From assembly GCA_023053575.1 (NCBI GenBank), contig JAKZAP010000010.1, positions 12,609,225-12,673,224 on the forward strand: a stretch of DNA of 64,000 bases. The letters are read 5' to 3'. The stretch is from Branchinecta lynchi (lineage: Eukaryota; Arthropoda; Branchiopoda; Anostraca; Branchinectidae). Made by a program: the position numbers and the translations under genes. Of the stretch, positions 53,293 through 63,640 are shown in pieces. The notes beneath the pieces are model-generated. The model searched no databases and was not told the origin of the DNA. It worked only from the letters and a program-made list of their open reading frames with translations. The first letter of the stretch is position 1; each line of letters starts with the position of its first letter.

Positions 53293-54049
53293 CATACAAA
53301 CTTTGAAGTGGTGTAGAGTTAAAGAATGTGCTATCCGGGCTGAATGCCGGGCGTCTTATTTTTCGGTTGGAAAACATCAATTTTGGTCGCTTATAAAACG
53401 AATGAATGGCTCACAGTCTGCTTCGTGGCCGCTTTCTTTGGACGGTGTGTCTGGTGGAGATAACATTGCGGCCCTTTGGAGTACTTCGTTTAAAGCTCGG
53501 TGCAATTTGGTGCCGCCCTCTTTGACCGGTGTCCATGATATTTGCCTCATTTTGCCGTTTGAATTTGAACCTATAATAGTCGAGGTGGTTCTGAAAGCAA
53601 TTTTGCGAATGAACAATTGTGGCCCTGGACTGGACGGTTTGTCTGCTTGTCATTTAAAATATGCGATGAGACATCTAAGTAGTTTTTTGCCGGCTTTGTT
53701 CATTCAATGATATCCCACAGTATGTTGCCTGATTCGTTAACAAGAATAGTTCTTGTTCCCATTCATAAAGTAAAAAATGGTAATATGTCGCCCTCTTCGA
53801 ATGATCGGCCTATTGCGTTAGCTAGCGCTTTCTCAAAAAAAATGAACGATGTATTCTGTCCAAAATTGAACCTTATTTGGCGACGTCGAATATCAGTTTG
53901 GGTTGGAGCCCCGTTCATCGACAGAATTCTGTGTTTTTATCATGAATCGGTGGTTTTGTCTGCTTTATTGATGCGAGTAAATCATTTGATCGGGTTAATC
54001 ACAAACAAACTGTTGTTGGAGTTGCTTAAAAGAGGTGTTCCCGCTCCGT

Positions 54050-54057
54050 ATATTTCG
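54050..54057. repeat. 8-bp target duplication (left)
   Basis: ATATTTCG; right copy ATATTTTG at 54258-54265 (7 of 8 identical). Confidence 0.7.
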
Positions 54058-54257
54058 CCAGGGTTGGTCACCAAGAACCAGGGTGTACGAGTTACTTCAC
54101 GATACTTTGGGTTACTTTTGGTTACATTGGGTTACTTTGGGTTGCATTGGGTTACATTGGGTTACTTTGGGTTACATTAGGTTACATTGGGTTAATTTGA
54201 GATACTTTTGGGTTACTTTCCAGGGTGTACGAAGTTACTTTTGATTACCAACCCTGA
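54058..54257. mobile_element. hAT-type MITE with 11-bp minisatellite core, 200 bp
   Basis: Ends are CCAGGGTTGGTCACC and, reverse-complemented, TCAGGGTTGGTAATC. A CCAGGGTGTACGA-GTTACTT subterminal motif occurs in direct orientation near both ends. The core (about 54100-54225) is GGGTTACATTG/GGGTTACTTTG repeated some ten times. With one target copy left in place the LINE frame is continuous across the site, which fixes the insertion point. Confidence 0.78.
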
Positions 54258-54347
54258 ATATTTTGTTACTTGAAGTGTGATTTCGACGACAAACGTTTAA
54301 AGTTAAGTGGGGTACTAATCGTAGTAGCCCGTTTCGTGTACAGAATG

Positions 54348-54468
54348 AATGTAAGGTTTGAAGCCAAGCTGACCATTCATTACAAAAGAAATAGAAAACC
54401 GTGATTTTCGGTGATTTTTCTTGATCAGCTAGTTATCCCTTTAAGATGATGTGCGAGGGATATGGGGG
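54348..54468 (+). mobile_element. 121-bp repeat (R5) inserted in the LINE
   Basis: CAGAATG at 54341-54347 and again at 54469-54475 flanks the insert as a 7-bp duplication. LINE codons for Q-N-G continue on the right (GGRQGGIL). Relatives lie at 38221, 38605 and 45640. It has no inverted ends longer than a few bases and no coding capacity. Confidence 0.7.
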
Positions 54469-54734
54469 CAGAATGGTGGCAGGCAGGGCGGTATTTTACC
54501 CCTTTTCTGTATAATCCTTCTGTTGATGATCTAAATAGTTGGCTTTGCTCCATGTCAGTTAGTTGTTTCATTAGTGATAAGTGTTTTAATAATTTGAGTT
54601 ATGCGATGATCTTGTCCTCATGGCTCCGAGTGTTAATGCTTTGAACCTCCTACTTCGAGTATGTGAGAAATTTGCACTGGAGAGAGATATTGTCTTTAAC
54701 ACAGGAAAAACGAAATGCGGCATTTATACCGCAC

Positions 54735-55470
54735 CAAAGTTGAAAATCAAAATAGTTTCTCCTTTGTTGCTGTATTCGTCACGCCTGAAATTTGTTGAAG
54801 AGTTTAAATACCTTGGTTTCTAGTTTACGCCTGATCTGCGGGATCTCAGTCGTTTGCGTCATTTAACAAAAAGTCTGTGTGTGCGAGGAAATGGAGTTGC
54901 AAGAGATTTCAGTTCTGTTCTGCAATTATCCATGATAGGCTGTTTCGTACTTTTTGTTTTCAGTTTTACTGTGTTGCTCTTTGTACGAATTTCTCTGCTG
55001 GTGAAATGGCGTTTCACTTTAGCTGGTGCTAAATGTGACCCGCATCACTTACAATAATTGTTACAGAAATTCTCTAGATTCTTACCGCCTTCAAGTTCTA
55101 CTGCCTTTGTGGAAAACATGGAGTGATGAACTTGTGGTTCGTTGATTTTGGAATGCGTCATTTACACCACCAGAGTTGAAAATCAAAATAGTTCCTCCTA
55201 TGTTGCTGTGTTCGCCACACCTGAAATTTGCTGAAGAGTTTAAATACCTTGGTTTCTGGTTTACGCCTGATCTACGGGATATTTGCGTAATTTAACAAGA
55301 AGTCTGTGTGTGCGAGGAAATGTAGTTGCTAGAAAATTTCAGTTCTGTTCTGCGATTATCCGTGATAGGCTGTTTCGTACTTTTTGTTTTCAGTTTTACT
55401 GTTTTGCTCTTTCTACGAATTTCACTGCTGGTGCTATAAATGTGACCCGCGTCACTTAAAATAACTGTTA
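54735..55470 (+). repeat. ~430-bp tandem duplication within the dead LINE
   Basis: 54735-55060 and 55165-55470 repeat the same ORF2 C-terminal coding stretch (TTGAAAATCAAAATAGT..., GAAGAGTTTAAATACCTTGG, AAGTCTGTGTGTGCGAGG). They differ by point changes. The first copy lacks a block the second has before the CTTGTGGAA phrase. Confidence 0.75.
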
Positions 55471-55665
55471 GAGAAACTTCACCGACTCCCGCACCGGTGT
55501 AGTACCTTGGGGATGTTCGCAAAGAATCGTATGCTTTCGTTTCACGAACTAAAACGTAAAGCAGTATTGTTGCTAAAAAGCCGCCTTTTGAGGTCAGAGA
55601 AAAACAGCTGGATCTAAATTTTTACCGATCCAAATTTTCAACTTCCACTGCCCTTGTGGAAACAA

Positions 55666-57945
55666 GAGCTACAAGCTCATATGTCACATGTTAGGCAGTA
55701 CAAGAAAGTAGACGAGAACGACACAAAATACGGTTCGGAAATAGAAATAGGATATTTAGTTTCACTCACTTCTGAGGAGTTCCGGCATCGTCTCGATTAT
55801 CTGTAGCAAATGCACATGACTGTTCAAACTTCCAAGTTTCAGCCCAATAAATCCACTCGTTTGATCCCTAGCCGTGCTACACAATTTCCGGTACTCCCTC
55901 CATCTCCCCCTACCGTGGCCGAATATAGTTTGGACTCAGAAATGGATCATCTAAGCATCTTCTTTTATAATCATTTATTAAGTTTCACTCGAATCTGAGC
56001 ATTTTTGGAAATTCCGATACCCCCCCCCCCTCACCAACGTTGTCGGATCCGGTTCCGGCCCAAAATATGTCATCTAGGGTATATGCTATCTGTACGTTCC
56101 AATTTCGTTTAAAATGATGCACTCGTTTGACCCCTACGCGAGCCTCAAAGTTTCCGGCAATCTCCCTCCAACTCCCTCGGCTGTGGCCGAAGAGGACTAG
56201 AAAACATATACGTCGTAGTTCCTTCTTCCTGTCTATCAAGTTGTACTAAAATTGGAGCATAACCTATCTGCAAGTTTACCCCCCCCCCCCCCCAATTCCC
56301 CCAACCGTGGTCGCATGTAGTTCGAACGCATGTTTTACATATCGAGGCCATCGATTCTTATTACCCATTAAGTGTCACTCTAATCAGACCACTCGTTCGC
56401 AATTTACAGAAGTCAATTTCCATATTTCTCATCCCTCGTTCCCCCAGAATGCTCGGATCTAGGAACGGAAGTCTCCAGGGGTATGTTGTGTCAGGTTTTT
56501 AAGTCAATTAAGTCGGTTCGCTAATATGCCTGTAAAGTTTGGTTGTCTTAGTACATCTGGAACTATTCTAACTCGCGACTACCAGAATTCCAGGCAACCC
56601 ACTCCAACTCCCCCACAGAGCCCCGAAACCATCTGGATCCGTCAATTTCGTATCTAGTCCTAATGCTTGATCTCTGCATTAAGTTCCGTCAAAATCCCTC
56701 TACTTTAAGCGGGTGTTGATTTTCCGGTCCCCTCCCCCATCGCCCACAGGTGTCGAACCCGATCCGGACTTGACACTGAACATTCAAGGCGATTGCTCTT
56801 TCCACCAGACAAGTTTCATTCAAATCCGATCACCCCTTCAAAAGTTATGCAGGCCACTAGATTCGGAACTCCCCATACATCCACTCCCCCCACGATGGTC
56901 GGATCGGGGAAACGGCTGTTCTCAAATCAATCTGTTCGGATCCCTGACATACCTGCGAAGTTTCATCGCCCTAGCACATCAGGAAGTATGACGAACTCGC
57001 GGGATCGCTAGAAATCCGGACCCCCCCCCCCCCCCCCCCCAACTCCACCACAGTGCCCAGATCCGGTTCGGTTATCTCAATGACGTATCTAGGACGTTTG
57101 CTTGTTCTTCCCACCAAGTTTCATCCCGATCCCTCCATTCTAAGCGTTTCTCAAGATTTCCGGTTCCCTCCTCCAACTCGCCCCAGTGTCATCGGGTCCG
57201 GTCCGGATTTAAAGTGGGACGTCTGAGACACAAGGTCATCCTAAATATCAACTTTCATCAAGATCCGACCACTCGTTCGCAAGTGAAAAATACCTAAAAT
57301 TCTGGCTCACCCTCCCTCCCCCCCCCCAGATGGTCGGATCGGGGAAATGATTATTTCCTATTTAATCTGGTGGGGTCCCTGACATGCCTGCCAATTTCCA
57401 TCGTCCCAGCACATCAGGAAGCACCGAACTCGCGGGATCACTAGAAATTCGGACCCCCCCCCCAACTACCCCAAAGTGAGCGGATCCGTTCCGGTTATAT
57501 CAGTCACGTATCTAGGACTTGTGCTTGTTCCTTCCACCGAGTTTCATCCGGATCTGTCCTGACTAAGTGTTTTCCAAGATTTCCGGTTCCCCCTCCAACT
57601 CCCCCCCAATGTCACCGGATCCGGTCTGGATTTAAAATGTAGCGTCTGAGACAAGAGGTTCTTCCATATATCAAGTTTCATTAAGATCCGATCACCCGTT
57701 CGTAAGCTAAAAATATCTCATTTTTCCTAATTTTTCTGGATTCCCCCTCCCTCAACTCCTCTCCAGATGGTCGGATCAGGAAAGCGACTGTTTCTAATTT
57801 AATCTGGTCCAGTCCCTGATATGTCTGCCATGTTTCATCGTCCTAGCTTATCTGGAAGTGCCCAAACTAGCAAAACCGGGACCGACTGACGGACAGAAAT
57901 TACAATCGCTATATGGCACTTGGCCGAAGGGCTAGTGCCATAAAA
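55666..57945 (+). mobile_element. R1 repeat element, copy C, inside the LINE (~2.3 kb)
   Basis: The longest R1 copy. The left end is diverged (AAGAGCTACAAGCTCATATGTCACATG). The right-end hairpin is near 57913-57942. At least four monomers are marked by GAAGTTTCATCGCCCTAGCAC-type phrases near 56535, 56945, 57385 and 57825 (period ~0.42-0.44 kb). Each monomer has three sub-units separated by C-runs. The undisturbed duplicate of the LINE at about 55100-55145 shows the empty site (GTGGAAAACATGGAGTGATG). Confidence 0.8.
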
Positions 57946-58060
57946 ATTGAGTGACGAAGTTGTGGTTCGTTAATTTTGTATACATATGTGGTTTTGTGTG
58001 ATATTTAGGCTAGTGATAATCTGTGTTTTTCCTCTATGTATATGGCTACGGCTGAATTAA

Positions 58061-59710
58061 ATAAATAATTACAAAATAAATAAGAATTAAGAAGTACATC
58101 CGATTTTCCTGCCTCAATCCCAGGTAAAAAACAATGGAATGATAAACTCAGCAGAAGTAACGAACAGGAATGGGTAGAAACAATAGATAGCAGCACTTTC
58201 GGACCCGTGGGAAATTACCCTTTTTTGTATTCTGCTAATTATTTTGTTTATCATTCAAAGAAGATATATTGGCTGTGGGGCCAAGGAATTGCCACATATA
58301 TTAAGCACTTATAGATTTTAGTCAGTCTTTAGTTTGAAACTGGTACCTGTTTGCTTGCCTGCTAGAACTGAGTTTTCCACTCGAAAGCAGAAACATGGTT
58401 TGAAGAAACGAAAGCTTGGCTGTATGACTATAGATAGTACTCTCTGACGAAAGCTATACAATTCCACTTTATTTCACACATTGTAGACTCTGGCTTGACA
58501 ACAAGCGGAAACCACCCTTTTTGTCCGCAGGAAAGAGTTCTACGAAGCTTTCCAAAATGTAATTTCATATTCATCAATCCGGCCAGAGGTTAACATTTTC
58601 CGTAAAAACCGCGTTAGACCCTTACCATCTTCTAGTAATAAGATGAAATCGGAGGACTAGGAAGGACTCTCGTACCACAAATTGAAAACAGAATAAAAGT
58701 AATTGTATTTTCGGTGTATTGGAAGTTGTTCAATGTTATTATTGGTTCAACAAGGGCGGATGGTAAGTCACTCGAAAAAAACATGTGCGATACACTAAAG
58801 AAGAAGGGCGAAAACAAAGTATGGTATGAGAAGATTGAAGAGTGTGCAGTATCACTAAGACCGTTTTGCAGCCAATGGGTCCATCTTAGTTAGTGGTACA
58901 AAACTCTGAAAGCTCCGTCTCACCCTTTTTTCCGGTAAGAATAAACAAGTGAGCCGTGTACCTGGAAAAGTTATTACATTGTGATTAATCCGTTTTCTTA
59001 TGGATTGTTGACGTCTTCTAACTGTAGTTTCCGGAATTTCCCAGAATTTCTGAGATTCTTTGTTTGGCTTCTCAGTAAATCTCTTTTGGAGGTTAGTATT
59101 TATTCATAAAGGGTTTGATTGCGACATATTTTGTCGAGACTTGATTGAAAATAGAAATGCTTCCTTATTTTCTGATTATATTTATCCGCTTCGTTCTTCC
59201 AAATGAGATATCACGAGTGGCCGTGGAATCCCGGCATTTTAGAAATTCGGGAGTCACCGGTATCAATGGCCTTGGAAGTTTTTTTTGGTGAGGTCTGAAG
59301 TCCCAACTGAATTGCCTTTGGAAAAATCAGCAATCCAAGTCTTGGAGAGTTCAAAGATGATTAGAACTGACAGCTGCTTTGTTAGAATATGGAATGTACG
59401 AGTCAAATGGCTAGAACACATTTGTCTTATTTTTATGGTATTTCCGTACTAAGACCCTTCATGTTTTTTTCAGTTTTTTCGAACAAGGAGGCCAAATGTG
59501 AGGACTTCCAGAATGGTACGTTACCATAACCGTCTAGTCATCTGTTTATCGATCTTCACGTCCGTTACTGGTGAGTTGTGTTCTTGAAAGTTTCATCAGA
59601 TTGCGGCCGTGATCCCTCAATTACCTTAAATTACATCATATCACAGATTGGAGTCGAATAAGGACTTTTTATCCTGTTGAATCACACAACTTGCTAGTAT
59701 CATTGTCCTG
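58061..59710. other. No recognised gene
   Basis: AT-rich sequence with only short ORFs (61-63 codons), none with a motif I can name. No repeat family from elsewhere in the window is evident. Confidence 0.4.
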
Positions 59711-59718
59711 CCTGTGGC
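59711..59718. repeat. 8-bp target duplication (left)
   Basis: CCTGTGGC, repeated exactly at 61358-61365. Confidence 0.92.
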
Positions 59719-61357
59719 CAGGGGCATCACTATGGGGGGGGAGGGGGGACTCCCCCCCCCAAAGGTCTTGAGAAAGTACTTTCGTCGGGTGAAGCCCGGC
59801 GAAAGTTCACCTGTTTGTCAGCGCGAAGCGCCGGTAAACACAGAAGAAATACAATTTTGTATGCTTTTGTCAGGTGTCGGTCGACTCGTCGGCACATCTG
59901 GTTCCTTTTATACGCAAGAAATGAAATCCTGCAAACATTTGTCGAGCAAAACACTGAAGAAATTGAATTCTGCATGCTTTTGTCATTCCTCGGTGGTCGC
60001 GTCGGCACATCGGGCTCTTTTTATACATAAGAAATCCGGAAGAAATAAATTCTTTATGTTTTTGTCGGGCGTCTATTGATTCGTTGGCACACGGGTTTCT
60101 TTTTATACGCAAGAAATGGAATCGAATTTCGTATGCTTTTGTCGTGCCTCGATATTCTCGTCGGCACATCAGGTTCTTTAAAAAAAATAAAAAAAAATCA
60201 AATTCAGTAAATTTGTATCGGGCGCATGCGAAAGTTTCAAGTCTCATCGCACAACGTAAAAAATAAAGTTCTTTACTGTCTTGTCGGGCAAAACACAAAG
60301 AAATCGAATTCTGGATGCTTTTGTCGGACGTCGGTTCTTGTCGGAGCATCGGGCCTTTTTAACACGTAAGAAATCAAATTCTGCAAACATTTGTCGGGCG
60401 CAAATTTTTCCGGCCGGTGTTGCTTAGTTCAACTTGTTCTGGGTACTGTCGTTGGAAGCTTCGCTTTTTAGCGAAAGTTGAAACGAAAAGCCGAATATGT
60501 GAATTTAAATAGATAACTTTACATTAAAGGAACAATCTCAACTGATGCACTACAGTTAGTTTTACCCAAAATTTTGCCTGTGGCGCATTTTTTAGTATTC
60601 TCTATTTGGAAGAACGGTGCATCATTGAGTTTTCGTTTGACAGAAATTCTTGGGGTTTGAAACACGTTAAAAAGCCGGAAATTGCACGTACTATAGCAAA
60701 ATTTTTCCTGAAAAATGGTAGATTACAAAGATTTAGCCGGCGGCGCTTGCTTTAACTTGTCTTAGTACAGTCGTCGGAAGCTTCGCTTTTTAGCGAAAGC
60801 TAAAATGGAATGCCGAATATGTGAACTTTAATATACCAAAATATACCAAAGGAAAAATCTCAGCTGATGCATTACAGTTAGTTTACAGAAAAATTTCGCC
60901 TGCGCCACATTTTGTAGTATTCTTTATTTGGAAGAACAGTGTTTCATTTAGCTGGTGTTTTAGGATTGAAATTCGTGGGGGTCTGAAACACGTTAAAAGC
61001 TAGAACTTGTATGGTAGGTATAGCTAAATATTTCCGGAAAAACGGCAGATTTAAAATAATTTGCCTACGGCGCTTAGTTTACTTGTTCTTGTCTTGATAC
61101 AGTCGTTGGAAGCTTCACTTTTAGCGAAAGATAAAATGAAAAGCCAAATGTATGAACTTAAAATACGAAATTACATCACAGGAATAATCTCAGTTGGTGC
61201 ATTACAGTTAGTTTTAGCCCGGTTCTGTTCTGTGCTGGCGGGAAATGTACGCCGTTGCCGCGAAGCGTCAACGGCGTTTTTTGTTGGCACAATTTTTAGT
61301 CCGTCGGCACAAACCGGACGTCCCCCACCCAAAGGTAAAAGGCTAGTGACGCCCCTG
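59719..61357. mobile_element. Non-autonomous hAT-type element, 1.64 kb
   Basis: The left end is CAGGGGCATCACTA. The reverse complement of the right end is CAGGGGCGTCACTA, a 14-bp inverted repeat with one mismatch. Perfect 8-bp target duplications flank it. Inside the left end a G/C-run palindrome (59734-59760) is followed by GTCTTGAGAAAGTACTTTCG. 59830-60400 is an R4 tandem array. 60410-61250 is three ~325-bp repeats, each with a TTCGCT-TTTT-AGCGAA hairpin. The right end holds CCGTTGCCGCGAAGCGTCAACGG. No transposase frame. Confidence 0.88.
60410..61250 (+). repeat. Three ~325-bp tandem repeats inside the hAT element
   Basis: Units start near 60410, 60737 and 61064. Each runs GGCGCTT-TT-AACTTGT, GTCGTTGGAAGCTTCGCTTTT, GCCGAATATGTGAA, CTCAGCTGATGCATTACAGT and then a stretch ending in CCGGAAAAACGGCAGATT. 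The third unit is cut short by the right end. Confidence 0.8.
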
Positions 61358-61753
61358 CCTGTGGCTATGAAGATACTAAAAGGTTAACTTCAGACATCGA
61401 GGTTTTTATACCGATATGAACCGAGATGGAGGTGTGTTAACTATGATAACTTTCTCGAACAGAATATTTCTATAGGTAGGTCTTATTCTTCTTTTGTTGT
61501 ACTTTTTCTCAAATGGGGTAGGGAATGCTATTTTAGTAAAGTAGCAACCCGAGCCTACTGTAGACCCACTAAAATGACTACTATTGGGATCCAAGCACTT
61601 CATTTTCTACCAATATAGTATTTTCCTTTTTCGGCGATTCAGATGTCATCTAGCGGTCATGAAAACCTACTATAGATCTACTAAAATGACTACTGTCGTG
61701 GAAGTAAAAAGTAAACAATAACAAACCCCACATGTTGCCGTTGGAGAAACAAT

Positions 61754-62233
61754 GAGCGTGTCCGAAAGCTCCGAAACGAACGAAAATGCTGAATTAATTC
61801 AGCATTTTATGCAGAATTTTGCTTTCGGACTTAAATTTTCGCTCAATTAATGCAGAATTAATTCAGCATAAAATTCATCAAGAAACTCAGCAAGAATGGT
61901 GATCTTCAAGAAGAAACTGGGGAGTAAGGCGATTCTCTCAGTGTTTTCGGCGGCAGACATAACAGAATCAAAAAGACAACCGACAAAACATTCCAAATTC
62001 TAAGACAACTGGCGATCATGGCCAACGAAGAAAGGAAAGATAAGAAGGTTGGATATCAGTCGCTGATCCATTTTGTCAGCTAATTCTTTTTTTTTTTCTT
62101 CTTCCTGACTTGAATTTTGGTATTCTAGAAATGTCAGAGAAGAAAAAAAGGTAACAGCTTTCGAAAAAAGAAGACGAAGAAAACGCAGCATTAATGCAGC
62201 ATTTACAGTACCAAAAAGCTTTCGGACACGTTC
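61754..62233. mobile_element. MITE-like element with palindromic subtermini, 480 bp
   Basis: The ends are GAGCGTGTCCGAAAGCT and, reverse-complemented, GAACGTGTCCGAAAGCT, a 17-bp inverted repeat with one mismatch. AAT stands outside both ends (a possible 3-bp duplication). TGCTGAATTAATTCAGCA (61790s) is a perfect 18-bp palindrome. Further TGCTGAATTAAT-like words follow on the left and GCAGCATTAATGCAGC on the right. The middle has no recognisable transposase. Confidence 0.65.
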
Positions 62234-62299
62234 AATATAATTCCAGAACAAAGACAGTGATCAATGCTGAATAACTAGCCTTGGTAAGCAAGGGATAGT

Positions 62300-63640
62300 A
62301 GGATTAGTAGAATGTTGCATATCCCGCCAGCACAGAATAGAACCGGGGTAAAACTGTAATTTCGTATATTAAAGTTCACATATTTGGCTTTTCATTTTAA
62401 CTTTGGCTAAGAAGCGAAGCTTCCAACGACTATACCAAGAACAAGTTAAACTAAACGCCGCTGTTTCAGATACTCACGGATATCAATCCTAAAACGCCAA
62501 CTAAATGAAACACCGTTCTTCCAAATAAAGAATACTACAAAATGCACCGCAGGTGAAATTTCCTGTAATTTCGTATATTAAAGTTCACATATTTGGCTTT
62601 TCATTTTAGCTTTCACTAAGAAGCGAAGCTTCCAACAACTGTACCAAGACAAGTTAAACCAAGCGCTGCAGGCGAAATTTTTCAAATCTGCCTTTTTTCC
62701 GGTAAAATCTGGCTATAGTAACGTGTTATCTTAACGTGTTTCAAACCCCAAGAATTTCTATCGTAAAACGAAAACTAAATGATACACGTTCTTCTAAATA
62801 GAGAATACTACAAAATGCACCGTAGGCTAAATTTTGTGTAAAACTAACTGTAATGAATCAGTTGAAATTGTTCCTAGATGTAAATTGATATATTTAAATT
62901 CATATATTCTGCTTTTCTTTTCAACTTTCGCTAAAAAGTGAAGCTTCCAACGACTGCACCCAGAACAAGATGAACTAAGCAACGACGGCGAAATTTTTTA
63001 AATCTATATTGTTTTCTGGAAAAATTTGCGCCAGACAAATGTTTGCAGAATTTTCAAAAGCATTCAGAATTCGATTTGATCTGTGTTTTGCCCGACAAGA
63101 CTGTGAAGAACGTTATTTCTTACGTGTAAATAGAAGCCTATGTACCGACGAGACTTGAACTTTCGGCATGCGCCCTATACAAATTTACAGAATATGATTT
63201 TTGTACGTGCAAAAAGAACCTGATGTGCCGACGAGAATACCGACGCCTGACAAAACCATCAAGCATTTTATTTTTCTGTCTTTTGCTCGACTAGACTGTA
63301 CCTAACTTGATTTCTTACGTGGAAAAATAGCCCTTGTGCCGATGAGACTTGAACTTCCCGGGTGCGGCCTTCAAAGCTTGCAAAATTTTATTTCTTAGTG
63401 TAAGTAAAACCCTATGTGCCGACGAGACGACCGACGCCCGACAAAACCATAACAAAATTATTTCTTCTGGATTCCTTATGTATGAAAAGAACCCGATGTG
63501 CCGACGATTCTGACGCCTGACAAAAGCATACAAAATTGTATTTCTTCTGTTTGCCGGCGCTTCGCGCTAACAAACAAGTGAAATCGCCGAGCTTCGCCCG
63601 ACGAAAGTACTTTCTCAAGACCTTTGGGGGGGGGGGTCTC
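62300..63640 (-). mobile_element. Inverted, end-truncated relative of the 59719 hAT element
   Basis: On the minus strand it repeats, in order, the left GTCTTGAGAAAGTACTTTCGTCG segment (63600-63625), the GCGAAGCGCCGG hairpin, R4 units (63020-63540), and two to three ~325-bp units. It ends at CCCGGTTCTATTCTGTGCTGGCGGG (62310-62340). Neither CAGGGGC terminus nor a target duplication is present. With 59719-61357 it makes a large inverted repeat around the 0.9-kb centre. 63641-64000 shows nothing. Confidence 0.75.

Larger units (their letters stand above)
51155..58060 (+). pseudogene. Dead LINE ORF2 split by four insertions
   Basis: LINE pieces, in order: 51155-51746 has the endonuclease end (SWLDHVLVS ... 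SDQTFLS) and linker (DWSAASLQNLADYSDA, MKASRSQFK). 53293-54057 has LKWCRVKECAIRAEC, the NCGPGLDGLSACHLK block and RIVLVPIHK...DRPIAL. 54266-54347 has RRQTFKVKWG. 54469-55665 has GGRQGGIL, a YADD box broken by a one-base loss near 54600 (then DLVLMAPSVNAL in another frame), FKYLGF and the C-terminal part. 57945-58060 holds the last bases and an AAATAAATAATT tail. Breaks between pieces coincide with R1 copies at 51747 and 55666, a hAT MITE at 54058 and a 121-bp repeat at 54348. It also has stops, frameshifts and an internal duplication. It once encoded endonuclease and reverse transcriptase. Confidence 0.82.

Noticed and set aside
54100..54225. Telomeric repeat tract (GGGTTAC resembles GGGTTA)
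   Set aside because: Unit is 11 bp, short, imperfect and enclosed by hAT-type ends and target duplication.
55810..57011. ORFs in R1 copy C (for example 56713-56991)
   Set aside because: They follow the R1 monomer and recur in other R1 copies with broken frames.
59714..60349. ORFs of up to 159 codons on both strands in the R4 array
   Set aside because: Both strands are open because of the repeat sequence; frames break in the inverted copy at 63 kb.
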